A DNA stretch of 64,000 nt from Glycomyces luteolus (GTDB lineage Bacteria; Actinomycetota; Actinomycetes; Mycobacteriales; Micromonosporaceae): positions 204,217-268,216 of the forward strand of contig NZ_JAPZVP010000004.1 of assembly GCF_027622875.1 (NCBI RefSeq), written 5' to 3'. The notes beneath the pieces were generated by a model, which ran no database searches, had not been told where the DNA came from, and saw only the letters and a program-made list of their open reading frames with translations. The position numbers were made by a program, and so were the translations under genes. Below, one piece after another: positions 38,723 to 49,492 of this stretch (within the stretch, counting starts at the first letter, position 1; the number at the start of each line of letters is the position of its first letter).

Positions 38723-39040
38723 GTGCGGACCGAGAGCGAGCTAGCCGAAGAATCCACCCCTGCCGACTACGAAGCGGCCGGGGAGCTGCTGCGAGCCCTC
38801 GCCGCGCCCCTGCGCATCGCGATCGTCATGGAGCTGGCCGCCGGGCCGAAGTACGTGCACCAGATCGTCGAGACCCTGCGTGTCACCCAGCCCCTCGTCT
38901 CCCAGCATTTGCGGGTGCTCCGGGGAGCGGGTATCGTGCGCGGCACCAGGTCGGGCCGCGAGATCTCCTATTCGCTCATCGACGACCACATCGCGCACAT
39001 CGTCACCGACGCCGTCCACCACGCCCGAGAGGAACGCTAG
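38723..39040 (+). CDS. ArsR/SmtB-family zinc-type metalloregulator
   Basis: 105 residues, GTG start. A winged helix with recognition helix VTQPLVSQHLRVLRGAGIV and wing GREISYSL. The C-terminal helix DDHIAHIVTDAVHHAREE carries the alpha-5 zinc ligand pattern Asp87/His89 and His100/Glu103. The gene lies directly before zur (TAGTG overlap), as smtB-zur in Mycobacterium, where the ArsR protein represses the pair when zinc is scarce and Zur acts when zinc is abundant. A TATTTTTG element just upstream of the start may be the -10 of a near-leaderless transcript. Confidence 0.9.
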   Translation: MRTESELAEESTPADYEAAGELLRALAAPLRIAIVMELAAGPKYVHQIVETLRVTQPLVSQHLRVLRGAGIVRGTRSGREISYSLIDDHIAHIVTDAVHHAREER

Positions 39041-39465
39041 TGGCCACCAAGCCTCCGGCCGAGAACATGGCCCGCTCCACGAAGCAGCGGACCGCGATCC
39101 TCGAACTGCTCGAGCACGACGACGCGTTCCGCTCCGCCCAGGACCTCCACGCGATCCTGCGCGAGGCCGGCTCCAAGATCGGCCTCACCACCGTCTACCG
39201 GACCCTCCAGGCCTTCGCCGAGGCCGACATCGTCGACGTCATGCGTCTGCCCGGCGGCGACCACCTCTACCGCCTCTGCTCGGCCGAGGAGCACCACCAC
39301 CACCTCGTATGCCGCTCGTGCGGGAGCACGGTCGAGGTCGCGGGGCCGACGGTCGAGCGCTGGGCCAACAAGGTCGCGGCCGACCACGGCTTCACCGAGG
39401 TCGGGCACACGCTCGAACTCCACGGCCTCTGCGCTGACTGCTCGCGCACTATCGAAGCACAGTAA
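39040..39465 (+). CDS. zur: Zinc uptake regulator Zur (Fur family)
   Basis: 141 residues. The DNA-binding helix region is TKQRTAILELLEHDDAF ... GLTTVYRTLQAF. Metal sites: HHHH (85-88), Cys pairs C91/C94 and C131/C134 for structural zinc, plus H116, H123 and H128. The mycobacterial-like neighbourhood (smtB, zur, ABM gene, with uppS and recO nearby) and Zur boxes at 35900 and 52812 make Zur, not Fur, the right call. Represses znuACB and the alternative ribosomal protein locus. Confidence 0.95.
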   Translation: MATKPPAENMARSTKQRTAILELLEHDDAFRSAQDLHAILREAGSKIGLTTVYRTLQAFAEADIVDVMRLPGGDHLYRLCSAEEHHHHLVCRSCGSTVEVAGPTVERWANKVAADHGFTEVGHTLELHGLCADCSRTIEAQ

Positions 39466-39474
39466 GGTGGCGCC

Positions 39475-39849
39475 GTGCTGGTTGTATATCGTTTCGCCGT
39501 AACCGAAGGCGAGACGGAGACCTTCGCCCGCGATGCCGAAGACGCGCTCGCGGCGCTGGCCTCCTGCGAGGGTTACGAACGCGGCGGCCTGGGCCGCGCG
39601 CTCGACTCGTTCACCGACGGCGAGGACGCCGCCTGGCTCCTCTGGACCGAATGGGGCGACGTCGGCTCCTACCGCCGGGCGCTCTCGAACTACCAGGTGA
39701 AGATGTCCACCCCGCTGCTCTCCCGCGCGCTCCCGGAGGCCTCCGGCTTCGAGGTGCTCGCCGAATGCGCGCCGGGCGGCGAGCCGCGGCGCACCGGCTC
39801 GGACCGCACGGTCGACCCCGATGAGGCCCGCCGGGAGGCCGCCCGATGA
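39475..39849 (+). CDS. Antibiotic biosynthesis monooxygenase (ABM)-domain protein
   Basis: 124 residues. One ABM/dimeric ferredoxin-like domain: VVYRFAVTEGETETFARDAE, EGYERGGLGRALDS, AAWLLWTEWGDVGSYRRAL. A homologue follows zur in mycobacteria (Rv2360c position). Catalytic activity unproven for this group. The start lies 9 bases after zur, and the stop overlaps the next gene. Confidence 0.8.
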   Translation: MLVVYRFAVTEGETETFARDAEDALAALASCEGYERGGLGRALDSFTDGEDAAWLLWTEWGDVGSYRRALSNYQVKMSTPLLSRALPEASGFEVLAECAPGGEPRRTGSDRTVDPDEARREAAR

Positions 39850-40787
39850 CCGACCGGCCGACCCCTGAACCGGTGCATTCCGAAGGGCCCGAACAGCACC
39901 CCGGACCGGAGGCCGCCGCTGCGCCGCCCGCGCAAGCGCCGGCAGCCTCCGAAGCGGCAGCCCCGTCCCCTGACCCCGTGCCGATGGCGGTCCCGGTCGA
40001 ACCCATTCCCATGGAACCGACCCCGCCGCTGCCGACTTCGGTCGCCGAACCGGCACCCGAACCCGAATCGCCGCAGTCGCGCGAGACGGTCGAGGCCGAG
40101 CCGCACACCTCCGTCGACGCCGTGGCCGAACCCGCCGCCCCGGCGCAGATCGCCCCCGCGCCCTTCACCTCGGCGCCTCCGCAGGCCGCCCCGATCCCGA
40201 TGGAGCCCGAGCCCTCCGCCCCCGATCCGGTCGCGCCGGTCGCGCTCGCGGCCGAGACCGACCAGACCCTCGCACTGCCTCCCACCACGAAGGAAGTCGA
40301 GCCCCCGCCCGTTCCTTCAGCCCCGCCTCCGCCGCCTACCGGCGTCCCGGTCCCGTTCGCGGCCCCGCCGACCGGGCACTCCCGGTACTTCGGCTTGAAG
40401 CTCGGCCTCGGCATCGGCGGCGGTGCGCTGGCCGTCATCGGCGTCGTCGTCGCCGTCGTGGTCGCGCTCATCGTGTTCACGAACTCGATCACCGACAAGG
40501 TCGAGGGCACCGCCGAGGAGTTCATCGGCGCGGTCGCCGAGGACGACTGGGACACCGCCTACGCGATGCTCTGCGAGGACTACCGCCAGCGCCCCGTCGA
40601 GGAGTACACCGACGAGTGGGACGCCTGGGACGCCGAGGGCGCCGAGATCCAGCCCATGAACGCCACCACCGGCAACGTCACGGTCGAATTCGACGACGGT
40701 TCAGCGATCGAACTGGTCATCGCCGTCGAGCAGACCGCCGAGACGCTCGACACGAGCGTCTGCGGCTGGCGGTCCGTGACGGTCTAG
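39846..40787 (+). CDS. Proline-rich membrane-anchored protein with DUF4878-like extracellular domain
   Basis: 313 residues. The first 175 are Pro/Ala/Glu-rich and disordered, followed by one membrane helix (GALAVIGVVVAVVVALIVF) and an outer domain of about 100 residues (VEGTAEEFIGAVAEDDWDTAYAMLC ... VCGWRSVTV) resembling DUF4878/lumazine-binding-like NTF2 folds, with two cysteines that could bridge. Function unknown. Overlaps the ABM gene start by 4 bases and the stop of the opposite gene by 4 bases. Confidence 0.75.
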   Translation: MTDRPTPEPVHSEGPEQHPGPEAAAAPPAQAPAASEAAAPSPDPVPMAVPVEPIPMEPTPPLPTSVAEPAPEPESPQSRETVEAEPHTSVDAVAEPAAPAQIAPAPFTSAPPQAAPIPMEPEPSAPDPVAPVALAAETDQTLALPPTTKEVEPPPVPSAPPPPPTGVPVPFAAPPTGHSRYFGLKLGLGIGGGALAVIGVVVAVVVALIVFTNSITDKVEGTAEEFIGAVAEDDWDTAYAMLCEDYRQRPVEEYTDEWDAWDAEGAEIQPMNATTGNVTVEFDDGSAIELVIAVEQTAETLDTSVCGWRSVTV

Positions 40788-41530
40788 CGCCCGCCGCCGT
40801 ACGGCGGCTGCTGGGGCGGGAACTGCTGCTGAGGCGGTTGGTATCCCTGCTGCTGGCCGTACGGGCCCGGCTGCTGCGGCGCGAATCCCGGCGCACCGCC
40901 GAACTGCGCCGGAGCGGCGGGGGCCTGGGACGCGGTCGGCGCTGCCGATCGCTTCGGCGCCCAGCGGCGCGTACCGCGGGTGAGGACGAGGATGAAGACG
41001 AGCAGGGTGCTCACGAACGCCAGGGAGGCGGCCCCGATGCCGAGGGTGACCGGGTCGATCGGGCCGACGTGGTAGTCCTCCACGAGCAGGAGCTCATCGT
41101 TGAAGAGCTTCGATGCCACCGCCCAGACCGCCCAGAACCCGAACGGCAGCATGACGATCCCGGTCCAGACGGCGGTGAGGATGCGGGCCCAGCGTCGGCG
41201 CTTCTGCAGGCCGACGACCGAGAGCGGGGCCATGAGCACGGCGGCGCCGACCAAGGCCATCGCCACCGAGAACTCCACGATGAGCTCGCTGGTCGCGTAT
41301 TCCATCGGCGTCGCGGAGAGATCGACATCCTCCATGCCGCTGTCGCCGAACGTTTCGACGACCTCGCGGTTGCGTTCGATCACCTCGGCCGTCATGTTCA
41401 GGAAGAAGAGCGGCAGCGCGCACAGGCACAGGGCGATGAGGGGCATCAGGATCTGGATCAGTCGCACCGTGCCGGGTTTGCGCGGTGCCGGTTCGGGAGG
41501 CTGCTGAGGAGTCGGCTGGGGCTGGTACAT
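40784..41530 (-). CDS. Membrane protein with Pro/Gln/Gly-rich tail
   Basis: 248 residues. A Pro/Gln head (MYQPQPTPQQPPEP) is followed by four membrane spans (LIQILMPLIALCLCALPLFF; VEFSVAMALVGAAVLMAPLSV; ILTAVWTGIVMLPFGFWAVWA; LAFVSTLLVFILVL) and a tail rich in QQPGPYGQQQGYQ repeats. Unknown function. Same layout as the next gene upstream, 20 bases away, so the two form a tandem pair. Confidence 0.75.
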   Translation of the reverse strand: MYQPQPTPQQPPEPAPRKPGTVRLIQILMPLIALCLCALPLFFLNMTAEVIERNREVVETFGDSGMEDVDLSATPMEYATSELIVEFSVAMALVGAAVLMAPLSVVGLQKRRRWARILTAVWTGIVMLPFGFWAVWAVASKLFNDELLLVEDYHVGPIDPVTLGIGAASLAFVSTLLVFILVLTRGTRRWAPKRSAAPTASQAPAAPAQFGGAPGFAPQQPGPYGQQQGYQPPQQQFPPQQPPYGGGR

Positions 41531-41550
41531 CGGTCACCGTTCCTTGCTGG

Positions 41551-42828
41551 TCAGTACTGGGGCGGGTACGGGGGTTGCTGCTGCGGGTACCCGCCTTGCT
41601 GCCGGCCGTACGGGCCCGGCTGCTGCGGGGCCTGCGGTTGGCCCACGGGGACCATCATGATCAGCGGAGCCGACGGGATGGAAGGCGTCCAGGCCTTGAC
41701 TCCGGGGGTCAGCAGCGACACGAAGACGGCGACTGCCAGGACGGCCATCGCCACGGTCAGGACCAGAGGGATTCTGAGCGGGTTGGGGCCGACCGGAGGG
41801 TAGAAGCTGTAGAGGTCGTAGATGTAGACCGCCGCGTACCCGATCGCGGCCGCGGCGAGCGGGGTCCAGATGAGTCCGAAGACCCGTCCGCCGTACTTGC
41901 CCTTGAGGATCAGCAGCCCCGTGAGGACGGCGCACAGCAGGAACGCCACATAAGCGGTCATGAAGTGCCCGAACTGGGGGAACGCTCCATAGAAGAGGCG
42001 GCCGAAGAGGCCTTCGCCCCCGCCGTAGCCGTTCGCCTCGGACCATCGAATGGATTCGAGCGTGTCGCTCACGATCTGGTACGTCTCCCAGGCCAGCAGG
42101 GCCGAGAGGAGCCCCATCATGGCCGCGGAGACCGTGGCGGGCGCGGGCCTGGTGTCCGGCCGCTGCGGTGCCGGAGCCTGCTGGGCCATGCCTCCCATCG
42201 CCATCCCGGGCGCGCCGTTCATGCCGCCCATGGCCGCGCCCGGCACCTGCACCTCGCCTCTCTGGATGCGGTGCATGAGGATCCACTGCCGCGCGGACTT
42301 GGAGCACAGGAGCCCGAAGAGCGTGCCGTAGAGGGCCACGAGCACGGCGGCGACGGTGAGCATGATGTCGCCGCCTGCGTCGAACATGACGACGCCGTAG
42401 ATGAACCCGGTGAGGCTCAGTGCGAGTCCCAGGATCGCGCTGACGAGCGACCAGATCCACGCCCAGCGCTTGCCTCGCGAGATCTGGACGCCGCTGGCGA
42501 GCGACTGGATCGCGGAGTACACGGCGAACGCGAGCCCGATGAGGCTGAACGGGTTGAAGAACTCGACCATGCTCATGATCGAGAAGACGTTCCCGACCGC
42601 GCTGATGGCCAAGAAGATATAGAGGATGACCTGGATGCCAGTGATCGTGCCGGGCTTGCTCATCGTCGACCCGGGGACGGGCAGCTGCCCGGGGACCGGC
42701 TGCTCGAGGGCGTACTGCGCCGGGCCGTACGCGCCGCCGGGGCCCATCTGCTGCGGCCCCGGCTGCGGCGGCGGGGCGGGCTGGTACTGGAGGTGCATCC
42801 GGTCCGGGGGCGGGGGCGGCATGGTCAT
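41551..42828 (-). CDS. Multi-spanning membrane protein with Pro/Gln-rich ends
   Basis: 425 residues. Pro/Gln/Gly-rich N-terminal 50 residues, about four spans (ITGIQVILYIFLAISAVGNV onward), a cytosolic Met/Gly/Ala-rich loop (GAAMGGMNGAPGMAMGGMAQ), four more spans, and a QQPPYPPQY tail. The duplicated four-helix blocks suggest an internal repeat. I cannot assign function. Pairs with the neighbour at 40784. An alternative start two codons downstream is equally possible. Confidence 0.75.
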   Translation of the reverse strand: MTMPPPPPDRMHLQYQPAPPPQPGPQQMGPGGAYGPAQYALEQPVPGQLPVPGSTMSKPGTITGIQVILYIFLAISAVGNVFSIMSMVEFFNPFSLIGLAFAVYSAIQSLASGVQISRGKRWAWIWSLVSAILGLALSLTGFIYGVVMFDAGGDIMLTVAAVLVALYGTLFGLLCSKSARQWILMHRIQRGEVQVPGAAMGGMNGAPGMAMGGMAQQAPAPQRPDTRPAPATVSAAMMGLLSALLAWETYQIVSDTLESIRWSEANGYGGGEGLFGRLFYGAFPQFGHFMTAYVAFLLCAVLTGLLILKGKYGGRVFGLIWTPLAAAAIGYAAVYIYDLYSFYPPVGPNPLRIPLVLTVAMAVLAVAVFVSLLTPGVKAWTPSIPSAPLIMMVPVGQPQAPQQPGPYGRQQGGYPQQQPPYPPQY

Positions 42829-43070
42829 GGGGGCGTATTCCTCTTGCTCTCATGGGCTTTCGGTAGCGGTCACCTTACCGGACCGCTCCAATGCGGGCGG
42901 TTCCCAATCGGGTGGTGCGCTCCGGTTGGTGCCGTTTCGTGCATGTTCGAAGGGGCGCAGGCGGTCCGCGTGCCTGTTCGTCCTGAGGATCCTTTTCACG
43001 CGTTCCCGGGATGCGGCGGTTTGCTAGTCTGACTGACGCCGAACGACCTCCGAGTGAAGCAGGACGCGCT

Positions 43071-44882
43071 GTGGTTGAGACAACGCCCACTTCCCATACC
43101 TTCCAAGTGGACCTGCGCGGCCTGGTGGACCTCCTGTCCCACCACCTGTACTCCTCGCCGAAGGTCTATGTGCGGGAGCTGCTGCAGAACGCGGTGGACG
43201 CCATCACCGCCCGCGCCCAGATCGAGCCCGGTTTCGATCCTGGTGCGCGGGAAGTCGCGATAGTCACGGACGGGAAGCGCCTGCGGATCACCGATCCCGG
43301 TGTGGGCCTGACACTTGCAGAAGTCCACAAGCTCCTAGCGACGATCGGCGGTTCCTCCAAGCGGGACGAGGAGATCGAGGGCGCCCGCCGGGACTTCTTG
43401 GGCCAGTTCGGGATCGGTCTGCTCGCGTGCTTCACGGTGGCCTCGGTCATCACGGTGACCTCGCGTTCGGCGAAGGACCCGGCGGCGCCGGTGGTCCGCT
43501 GGGCCGCCCGCGACGACGGCTCGTACACCGTGACGGAGGTGCCGCTCGCCGAGCACCCCGAGCCGGGCACCACGGTCGAACTCGTGGCGCGGCGGGGCGA
43601 GGACTGGTTGCAGCCCAAGCGGGTCGCGGACCTCGCCCGCGAGTACGGCTCGCTGCTGCCGGTGCGCATCACCGTCTCCGACGGCGGCACGCCGATCGAC
43701 ATCTCGGACACGCCGCCGATGTGGGAACGGGAGCACCCGAATCCGACGGCCCGCCGCCTCGCGCTGAACACCTACTGCGAGCAGGTGCTCGGTTTCCCGC
43801 CGCTCGACGTGATCGACCTCGACGTGCCGCTTGCGGGCATCAAGGGCGTCGCGTTCGTCCTCCCGCACGCCACGTCGCCGTCGACCCGCCCGGCCCACCG
43901 CGTGCACCTCAAGCGGATGCTGCTGACCGACACCGCCGACAACCTGGTGCCCGAGTGGGCGTTCTTCGTGCGCTGCGTGATCGACACGGATGCGCTGCGC
44001 CCCACCGCATCCCGCGAGTCGCTCTACGACGACGAGGCGCTCGCGGTCGCCCGGGACGCGATCGGCGCGCAGGTGCGGGAATGGATCTCCCGCCTCGCCG
44101 CCGAGGACCCGACCCGCCTGGAAGCCTTCCTCGCCGTGCACGAGCTCGGCGTGAAGGCCCTCGCCCGGCACGACCTGGACCTGCTCGCGGCGATGCTGCC
44201 GTGGCTGCGGTTCGAGACCACCGCAGGGCACACGAACCTCCCCGACTTCGCCCGCGCCTACCAGCCGGTCTACCTCGCCTCCAGTGTGGACGAATACCGG
44301 CAGGTCGCGCAGATCGCCGCCGCGCAGGGCATCGGCGTCGTCAACGGCGGCTACACCTACGACGCGGAGCTGGTGCAGGCGCTGCCGCGCCTCGACCCGC
44401 AGGTCAAGGTCGAGGCCTTGCAGCCCGGCGTCATCTCGGCGAGCCTCGACCCGGTCGACACCGGCACCGAGCTCGCGCTGCGCTCGTTCCTCAACGCCGC
44501 GCGGGCCCGCCTCGACGCCGTTGACGTCGATGTCGTCGTCCGCGAGTTCAACCCCGTCTCGGTGCCCGCGCTGCTCCTCGACGACCGCGAATCCCGCCGC
44601 GAACGCCAGCGAGCCGAGGCGGAGGCCGAAGCGGACGACCTGTGGGGCGGTATCCTCGCCTCCATCAAGCAGCACGCCCCGCGCGCGCAGCTCGTCCTCA
44701 ACCATCGCAACCCCACCGTCCGCCGCATCGCCGGGATCGGCGACCCCCAGCTCGCGGGCACCGCGGTCGAGTCCCTGTACGGTCAGGCGCTCCTGATGAG
44801 CCACCGGCCGCTGCGCAGCGCCGACACCGCACTCCTCAACCGTTCCTTCATGAACCTGCTGGAACACATCACCCGGGACTGA
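43071..44882 (+). CDS. HSP90-family (HtpG-like) chaperone
   Basis: 603 residues from GTG with AGGA 6 bases upstream. GHKL ATPase motifs: YVRELLQNAVDAI (Asn40, Asp43), ITDPGVGLT (75-79) and GQFGIGLLACF (111-119). The middle domain is present (RVHLKRMLLTDTADNLVPEW, RESLYDDE). The C-terminal dimerisation domain is shorter and divergent compared with E. coli HtpG. This is the divergent actinobacterial HSP90-like group, not classical HtpG. The next gene is a 967-residue TPR protein 54 bases downstream. Confidence 0.88.
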   Translation: MVETTPTSHTFQVDLRGLVDLLSHHLYSSPKVYVRELLQNAVDAITARAQIEPGFDPGAREVAIVTDGKRLRITDPGVGLTLAEVHKLLATIGGSSKRDEEIEGARRDFLGQFGIGLLACFTVASVITVTSRSAKDPAAPVVRWAARDDGSYTVTEVPLAEHPEPGTTVELVARRGEDWLQPKRVADLAREYGSLLPVRITVSDGGTPIDISDTPPMWEREHPNPTARRLALNTYCEQVLGFPPLDVIDLDVPLAGIKGVAFVLPHATSPSTRPAHRVHLKRMLLTDTADNLVPEWAFFVRCVIDTDALRPTASRESLYDDEALAVARDAIGAQVREWISRLAAEDPTRLEAFLAVHELGVKALARHDLDLLAAMLPWLRFETTAGHTNLPDFARAYQPVYLASSVDEYRQVAQIAAAQGIGVVNGGYTYDAELVQALPRLDPQVKVEALQPGVISASLDPVDTGTELALRSFLNAARARLDAVDVDVVVREFNPVSVPALLLDDRESRRERQRAEAEAEADDLWGGILASIKQHAPRAQLVLNHRNPTVRRIAGIGDPQLAGTAVESLYGQALLMSHRPLRSADTALLNRSFMNLLEHITRD

Positions 44883-44936
44883 GCCGTCCCCGTCTCCGAT
44901 CGGCTCACTCCTCACATAGGACATTTAAGGACTGGT

Positions 44937-47840
44937 ATGGCCACTCCCGACCCCGACGAGATCTGGCGACTGCTCAACGAGGCCCGCTTCGAGGAGGCCA
45001 GTGAGGCGAAGGTCGCGGCCCTCGAACGAGCGGTCGAGGCCGCCGATGCCGTCGGCGACCCCGAGCTCCAGAACTACGCCCTCAACGGCCTGGTCGACGC
45101 CTACGAGTTCTCGCGCGACTCCACCCGCCTGCTGGTCCCCTTCGCGCGGCTCCTGCGCAACTTCGACTCCCAGCCCGCGCACTTCGACGCCTACCTGACG
45201 CGCTCCCTGTACTGGACGTTCAAGTGGATCGTCGACACGATGATCGAGCAGCCCGACGTGCCGCTGGAATCCATCGAGCACTGGCTCGAGGAGATGCGCC
45301 GCCGCTACGGCGAGGCCGGCTACTCCATGCACGCCCCGGCCGCCTACGAGATGCAGCTCGCCTACCACGTGGGCGACTACGACCGGGTCGCCGCCGCGAT
45401 CGAGGCCCTCGGCGAAGCCGAGGAGGACGAGATGTCCGACTGCACCGCCTGCCAGTACACCTCCTTGGCCACCATCGTGTTCTACGCCGAAGAGGACTCC
45501 GCCGACGCCGCCATGGAGATGCTCGAACCGGTCCTCTCCGGCGAGCAGACCTGCGCCCACGAACCCCACTACGGGCTCGCGCTCTCCCTCCTGCCCCTGG
45601 TCGAACTCGGCCGCATCGACGAGGCCCGCGGCAACCACCTGCGCGGCTACCAGATGTGCAAGGGCAAGGAGGACATGGTCGCCATGATCGCCCTCCACGT
45701 CGAGTTCTGCGTCCTCACCGGCAACGAGCACCGCGCCGTCGAGATCCTCGCCGACCACGCCCGCTTCTACGACCTCGACCTCGGCGTGCGCGACCGCCAG
45801 CGCCTCATGGAGGTCACCGTCCTCACCTGCCGCCGCCTCACCGCGCTCGGCTTCGCCGACACCGCGATGCCCGGCCCCGGAGGCACCGAATGGACGGCGG
45901 CGCGCCTGCACGACTGGGCCGAGGCCGAGCGGACCGCGATCTGCGCCCGCTTCGACGCCCGCAACGGCAACGACCACCACTCCCGGATGTCCGCCTGCGT
46001 CGTCGAATCCACGCCCTACGACAAGCCGGTCCACCTGGGCCTCAAAGAACCCAAGCCCCACCGGCCGGTCGAGGCGCCCGCCCCCGGGCAGGTCCAGGGC
46101 CCCGACCTCGACGCCGCGATCGACGCCGCGTACGCCGCCTACGACGCCTGCTCGCCCGACACCTGGAAGGCCTGGCTGCGCGTCGGCGCCCTCGCCGACG
46201 CGCTCGGCATCGAGCTCATCGCCGAGCACCGCGCCGAGATCGCCCACGCCCGGTCCGCCCAGTCCGACGACCCCGCGGCCGTGGTCGAGGGGCTCACCCG
46301 CGCCATCGAGCTCTTCGGGGCGGCGGGCCAGCCCGGCCGCGCCCTCGTCGCCGAGTCCTTCCTCCTCATCCACCGCTCCGAGGCCGAGCCCGAGGCCGTC
46401 CGCGACGGCGCCGAACGCATCACCGCGACCGCCCGCGTCCTCAAAGCCGAGCAGCGCATCGACGACCGCAGCTTCCACACCAGCCAGGTCCTCGCCATGC
46501 GCGCCGAATACCTCGCCTCCACCGCCAGACCGAACGCGCTCCCCGCCGACCTCGACGAGCGCGCCCGCGCCCTCGAGGCCGAACTCGCGGCCTGGACCGG
46601 GCAGCGCTACGCGCTCATCCGCCGCTGCGACCTCCTCGACCTCCGCGCCCGCCTCGCAACCGACCCGGCCGCGAAGACCGCGCTCCTCACCGCCCAGATC
46701 GACCTCGCCCGCGAAGCCGACGCCGGATGGGCCGTCGCCCGCGCCAGCGCCGACCTCGCCGACCAGGTCGGCCTCACCGGCGACTTCGAAGCGGCCCTTG
46801 CCATCTGCCGCGAAGGCCTCGCCGCCCTCGGCGACGAGCCCTCGCACACCGTGGCCGCGAAGCTCCACCTCCAGGCCGCCGAGTTCACCATGCGCGCCGC
46901 CGACCACGCCGCCACGTACGAGCACGCGCTGGCCGCCTCGATCCACTGCGACGCCGCCGGCATGACCGTCCCGGCCGCCGTCGCCCGCCACCTCATGGGC
47001 GTGGCCCTCGTCGAGCTCGACCGCCGCGCCGAGGCCGTGCCGCTGCTCGAAGCCGCCCTCGAAGACCTCCCCGACCAGGAGCTGTGGCGGGTTTGCAACG
47101 TGCGGTTCAACCTCGCCGAGTCCTACGACCGGCAGGGCGACACCCGCCAGGGCGTCGAGCACGGCCTCGCGGCCCTCGCCCTCATGGAGTCCGCCGAGGA
47201 GGACTACCTCGTCAACCTGTACGCCGACACCCTGTTCCTCACCGGCGAGCTCCTCGAGAAGCTCGGCGAGCACGACCACGCCCTCGAGGTCTACTCCCGC
47301 GCGATCGAGGCCGCCGACACCGTCGGCGACCTCGCCTCCTGGACCCGCGTCAGCCGCGCGCGCGCCTGGCTCCTGCGCACGATCATGGGCGACAGCGCCT
47401 TCGGCGAGGGCCTCCAGACGATGGCGCAGATCGCCGCGCGCCTCCACGCCGTGCGCGCCGACGCCGCGTCACCGGACACGCTCCGCGAGGCCGCCCGCTT
47501 CGAACTCGGCGAGACCTACCGCCAGCACGCCCAGCTGACCTTCCAGTTCCTGGAGAGCCAGGCCGGGGAGCAGGGCCTGCACCGGGACGAGGCGGAGCCG
47601 GTGCTCGACCTCCAGCGCCGCGCTCTGGCCGTGTTCCGGGAGGGCCCGCTGCTGCTCGAACGGGCGAGCCTGACCGCGCACCAGACGATGTGGCTGCTCG
47701 CGGAGCTCGGCGACACGCAGGGCGCGATCACAGTGGGGGAGGACGCCCTGACCTGGCTCACCGCGCCGGAGGCCGCCGAGGCCAGGGAGGGCTTCGAGCA
47801 GCACCTCGCGGACTTGCGCGAAGGCGCGACCGAGGCTTGA
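44937..47840 (+). CDS. Large tetratricopeptide-repeat protein, partner of the HSP90-like gene
   Basis: 967 residues, ATG with AAGGA upstream. Repeated helix pairs with Ala/Leu/Tyr spacing run through most of the length (for example LAYHVGDYDRVAAAIEALGE, GHALEVYSRAIEAADTVGD-type units: HALEVYSRAIEAADTV). No catalytic motif, signal peptide or membrane helix. It is all-alpha and cytosolic. Co-oriented and close to the HSP90 gene. TPR proteins are the classic HSP90 co-chaperones in eukaryotes, so a chaperone/co-chaperone pair is plausible; there is no MEEVD-like tail on the HSP90 here. Confidence 0.8.
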   Translation: MATPDPDEIWRLLNEARFEEASEAKVAALERAVEAADAVGDPELQNYALNGLVDAYEFSRDSTRLLVPFARLLRNFDSQPAHFDAYLTRSLYWTFKWIVDTMIEQPDVPLESIEHWLEEMRRRYGEAGYSMHAPAAYEMQLAYHVGDYDRVAAAIEALGEAEEDEMSDCTACQYTSLATIVFYAEEDSADAAMEMLEPVLSGEQTCAHEPHYGLALSLLPLVELGRIDEARGNHLRGYQMCKGKEDMVAMIALHVEFCVLTGNEHRAVEILADHARFYDLDLGVRDRQRLMEVTVLTCRRLTALGFADTAMPGPGGTEWTAARLHDWAEAERTAICARFDARNGNDHHSRMSACVVESTPYDKPVHLGLKEPKPHRPVEAPAPGQVQGPDLDAAIDAAYAAYDACSPDTWKAWLRVGALADALGIELIAEHRAEIAHARSAQSDDPAAVVEGLTRAIELFGAAGQPGRALVAESFLLIHRSEAEPEAVRDGAERITATARVLKAEQRIDDRSFHTSQVLAMRAEYLASTARPNALPADLDERARALEAELAAWTGQRYALIRRCDLLDLRARLATDPAAKTALLTAQIDLAREADAGWAVARASADLADQVGLTGDFEAALAICREGLAALGDEPSHTVAAKLHLQAAEFTMRAADHAATYEHALAASIHCDAAGMTVPAAVARHLMGVALVELDRRAEAVPLLEAALEDLPDQELWRVCNVRFNLAESYDRQGDTRQGVEHGLAALALMESAEEDYLVNLYADTLFLTGELLEKLGEHDHALEVYSRAIEAADTVGDLASWTRVSRARAWLLRTIMGDSAFGEGLQTMAQIAARLHAVRADAASPDTLREAARFELGETYRQHAQLTFQFLESQAGEQGLHRDEAEPVLDLQRRALAVFREGPLLLERASLTAHQTMWLLAELGDTQGAITVGEDALTWLTAPEAAEAREGFEQHLADLREGATEA

Positions 47841-47896
47841 GCGCGGCGGTGCGCTGATGTGACAGAGCCTTGAGCGCCGCGGTGTGTTGATGTGAC
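47837..47896 (+). repeat. Two-copy direct repeat, 33-base period
   Basis: Two 27-base units at 47837-47863 and 47870-47896 match at 24 of 27 positions, both starting TTGAGCGC and ending TGATGTGAC, with a six-base spacer. The first unit contains the stop codon of the TPR gene. It may be a local duplication of the gene's 3' end. Confidence 0.8.
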
Positions 47897-48093
47897 CGGG
47901 TCAGTGGGCCGCGACGGCTGCGAGGTACGCTTGCTCACTGGCGGACCGCACCTGACGTGCGTCTCGGTCAAAGACTCAGCGTCACACTGGGCCGACCGAG
48001 TATCCGCCGCCTGGGCAATCTGCTCAGAGGATCTCAACCGAGAGCAACCATCCGCAGTCTCACCGACCGCCAGCCGGATCGAGAGGAATCATC

Positions 48094-49470
<1,377 letters not shown>

Positions 49471-49492
49471 CGGCTCGAACGCCGGTAAGCCG

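Noticed and set aside
47837-47896. CRISPR array
   Set aside because: Only two imperfect copies with a six-base spacer and no cas genes.
47841-48093. T-box riboswitch upstream of glyS
   Set aside because: No AGGGTGGNACCGCG anti-terminator core or specifier stem is visible in the leader.
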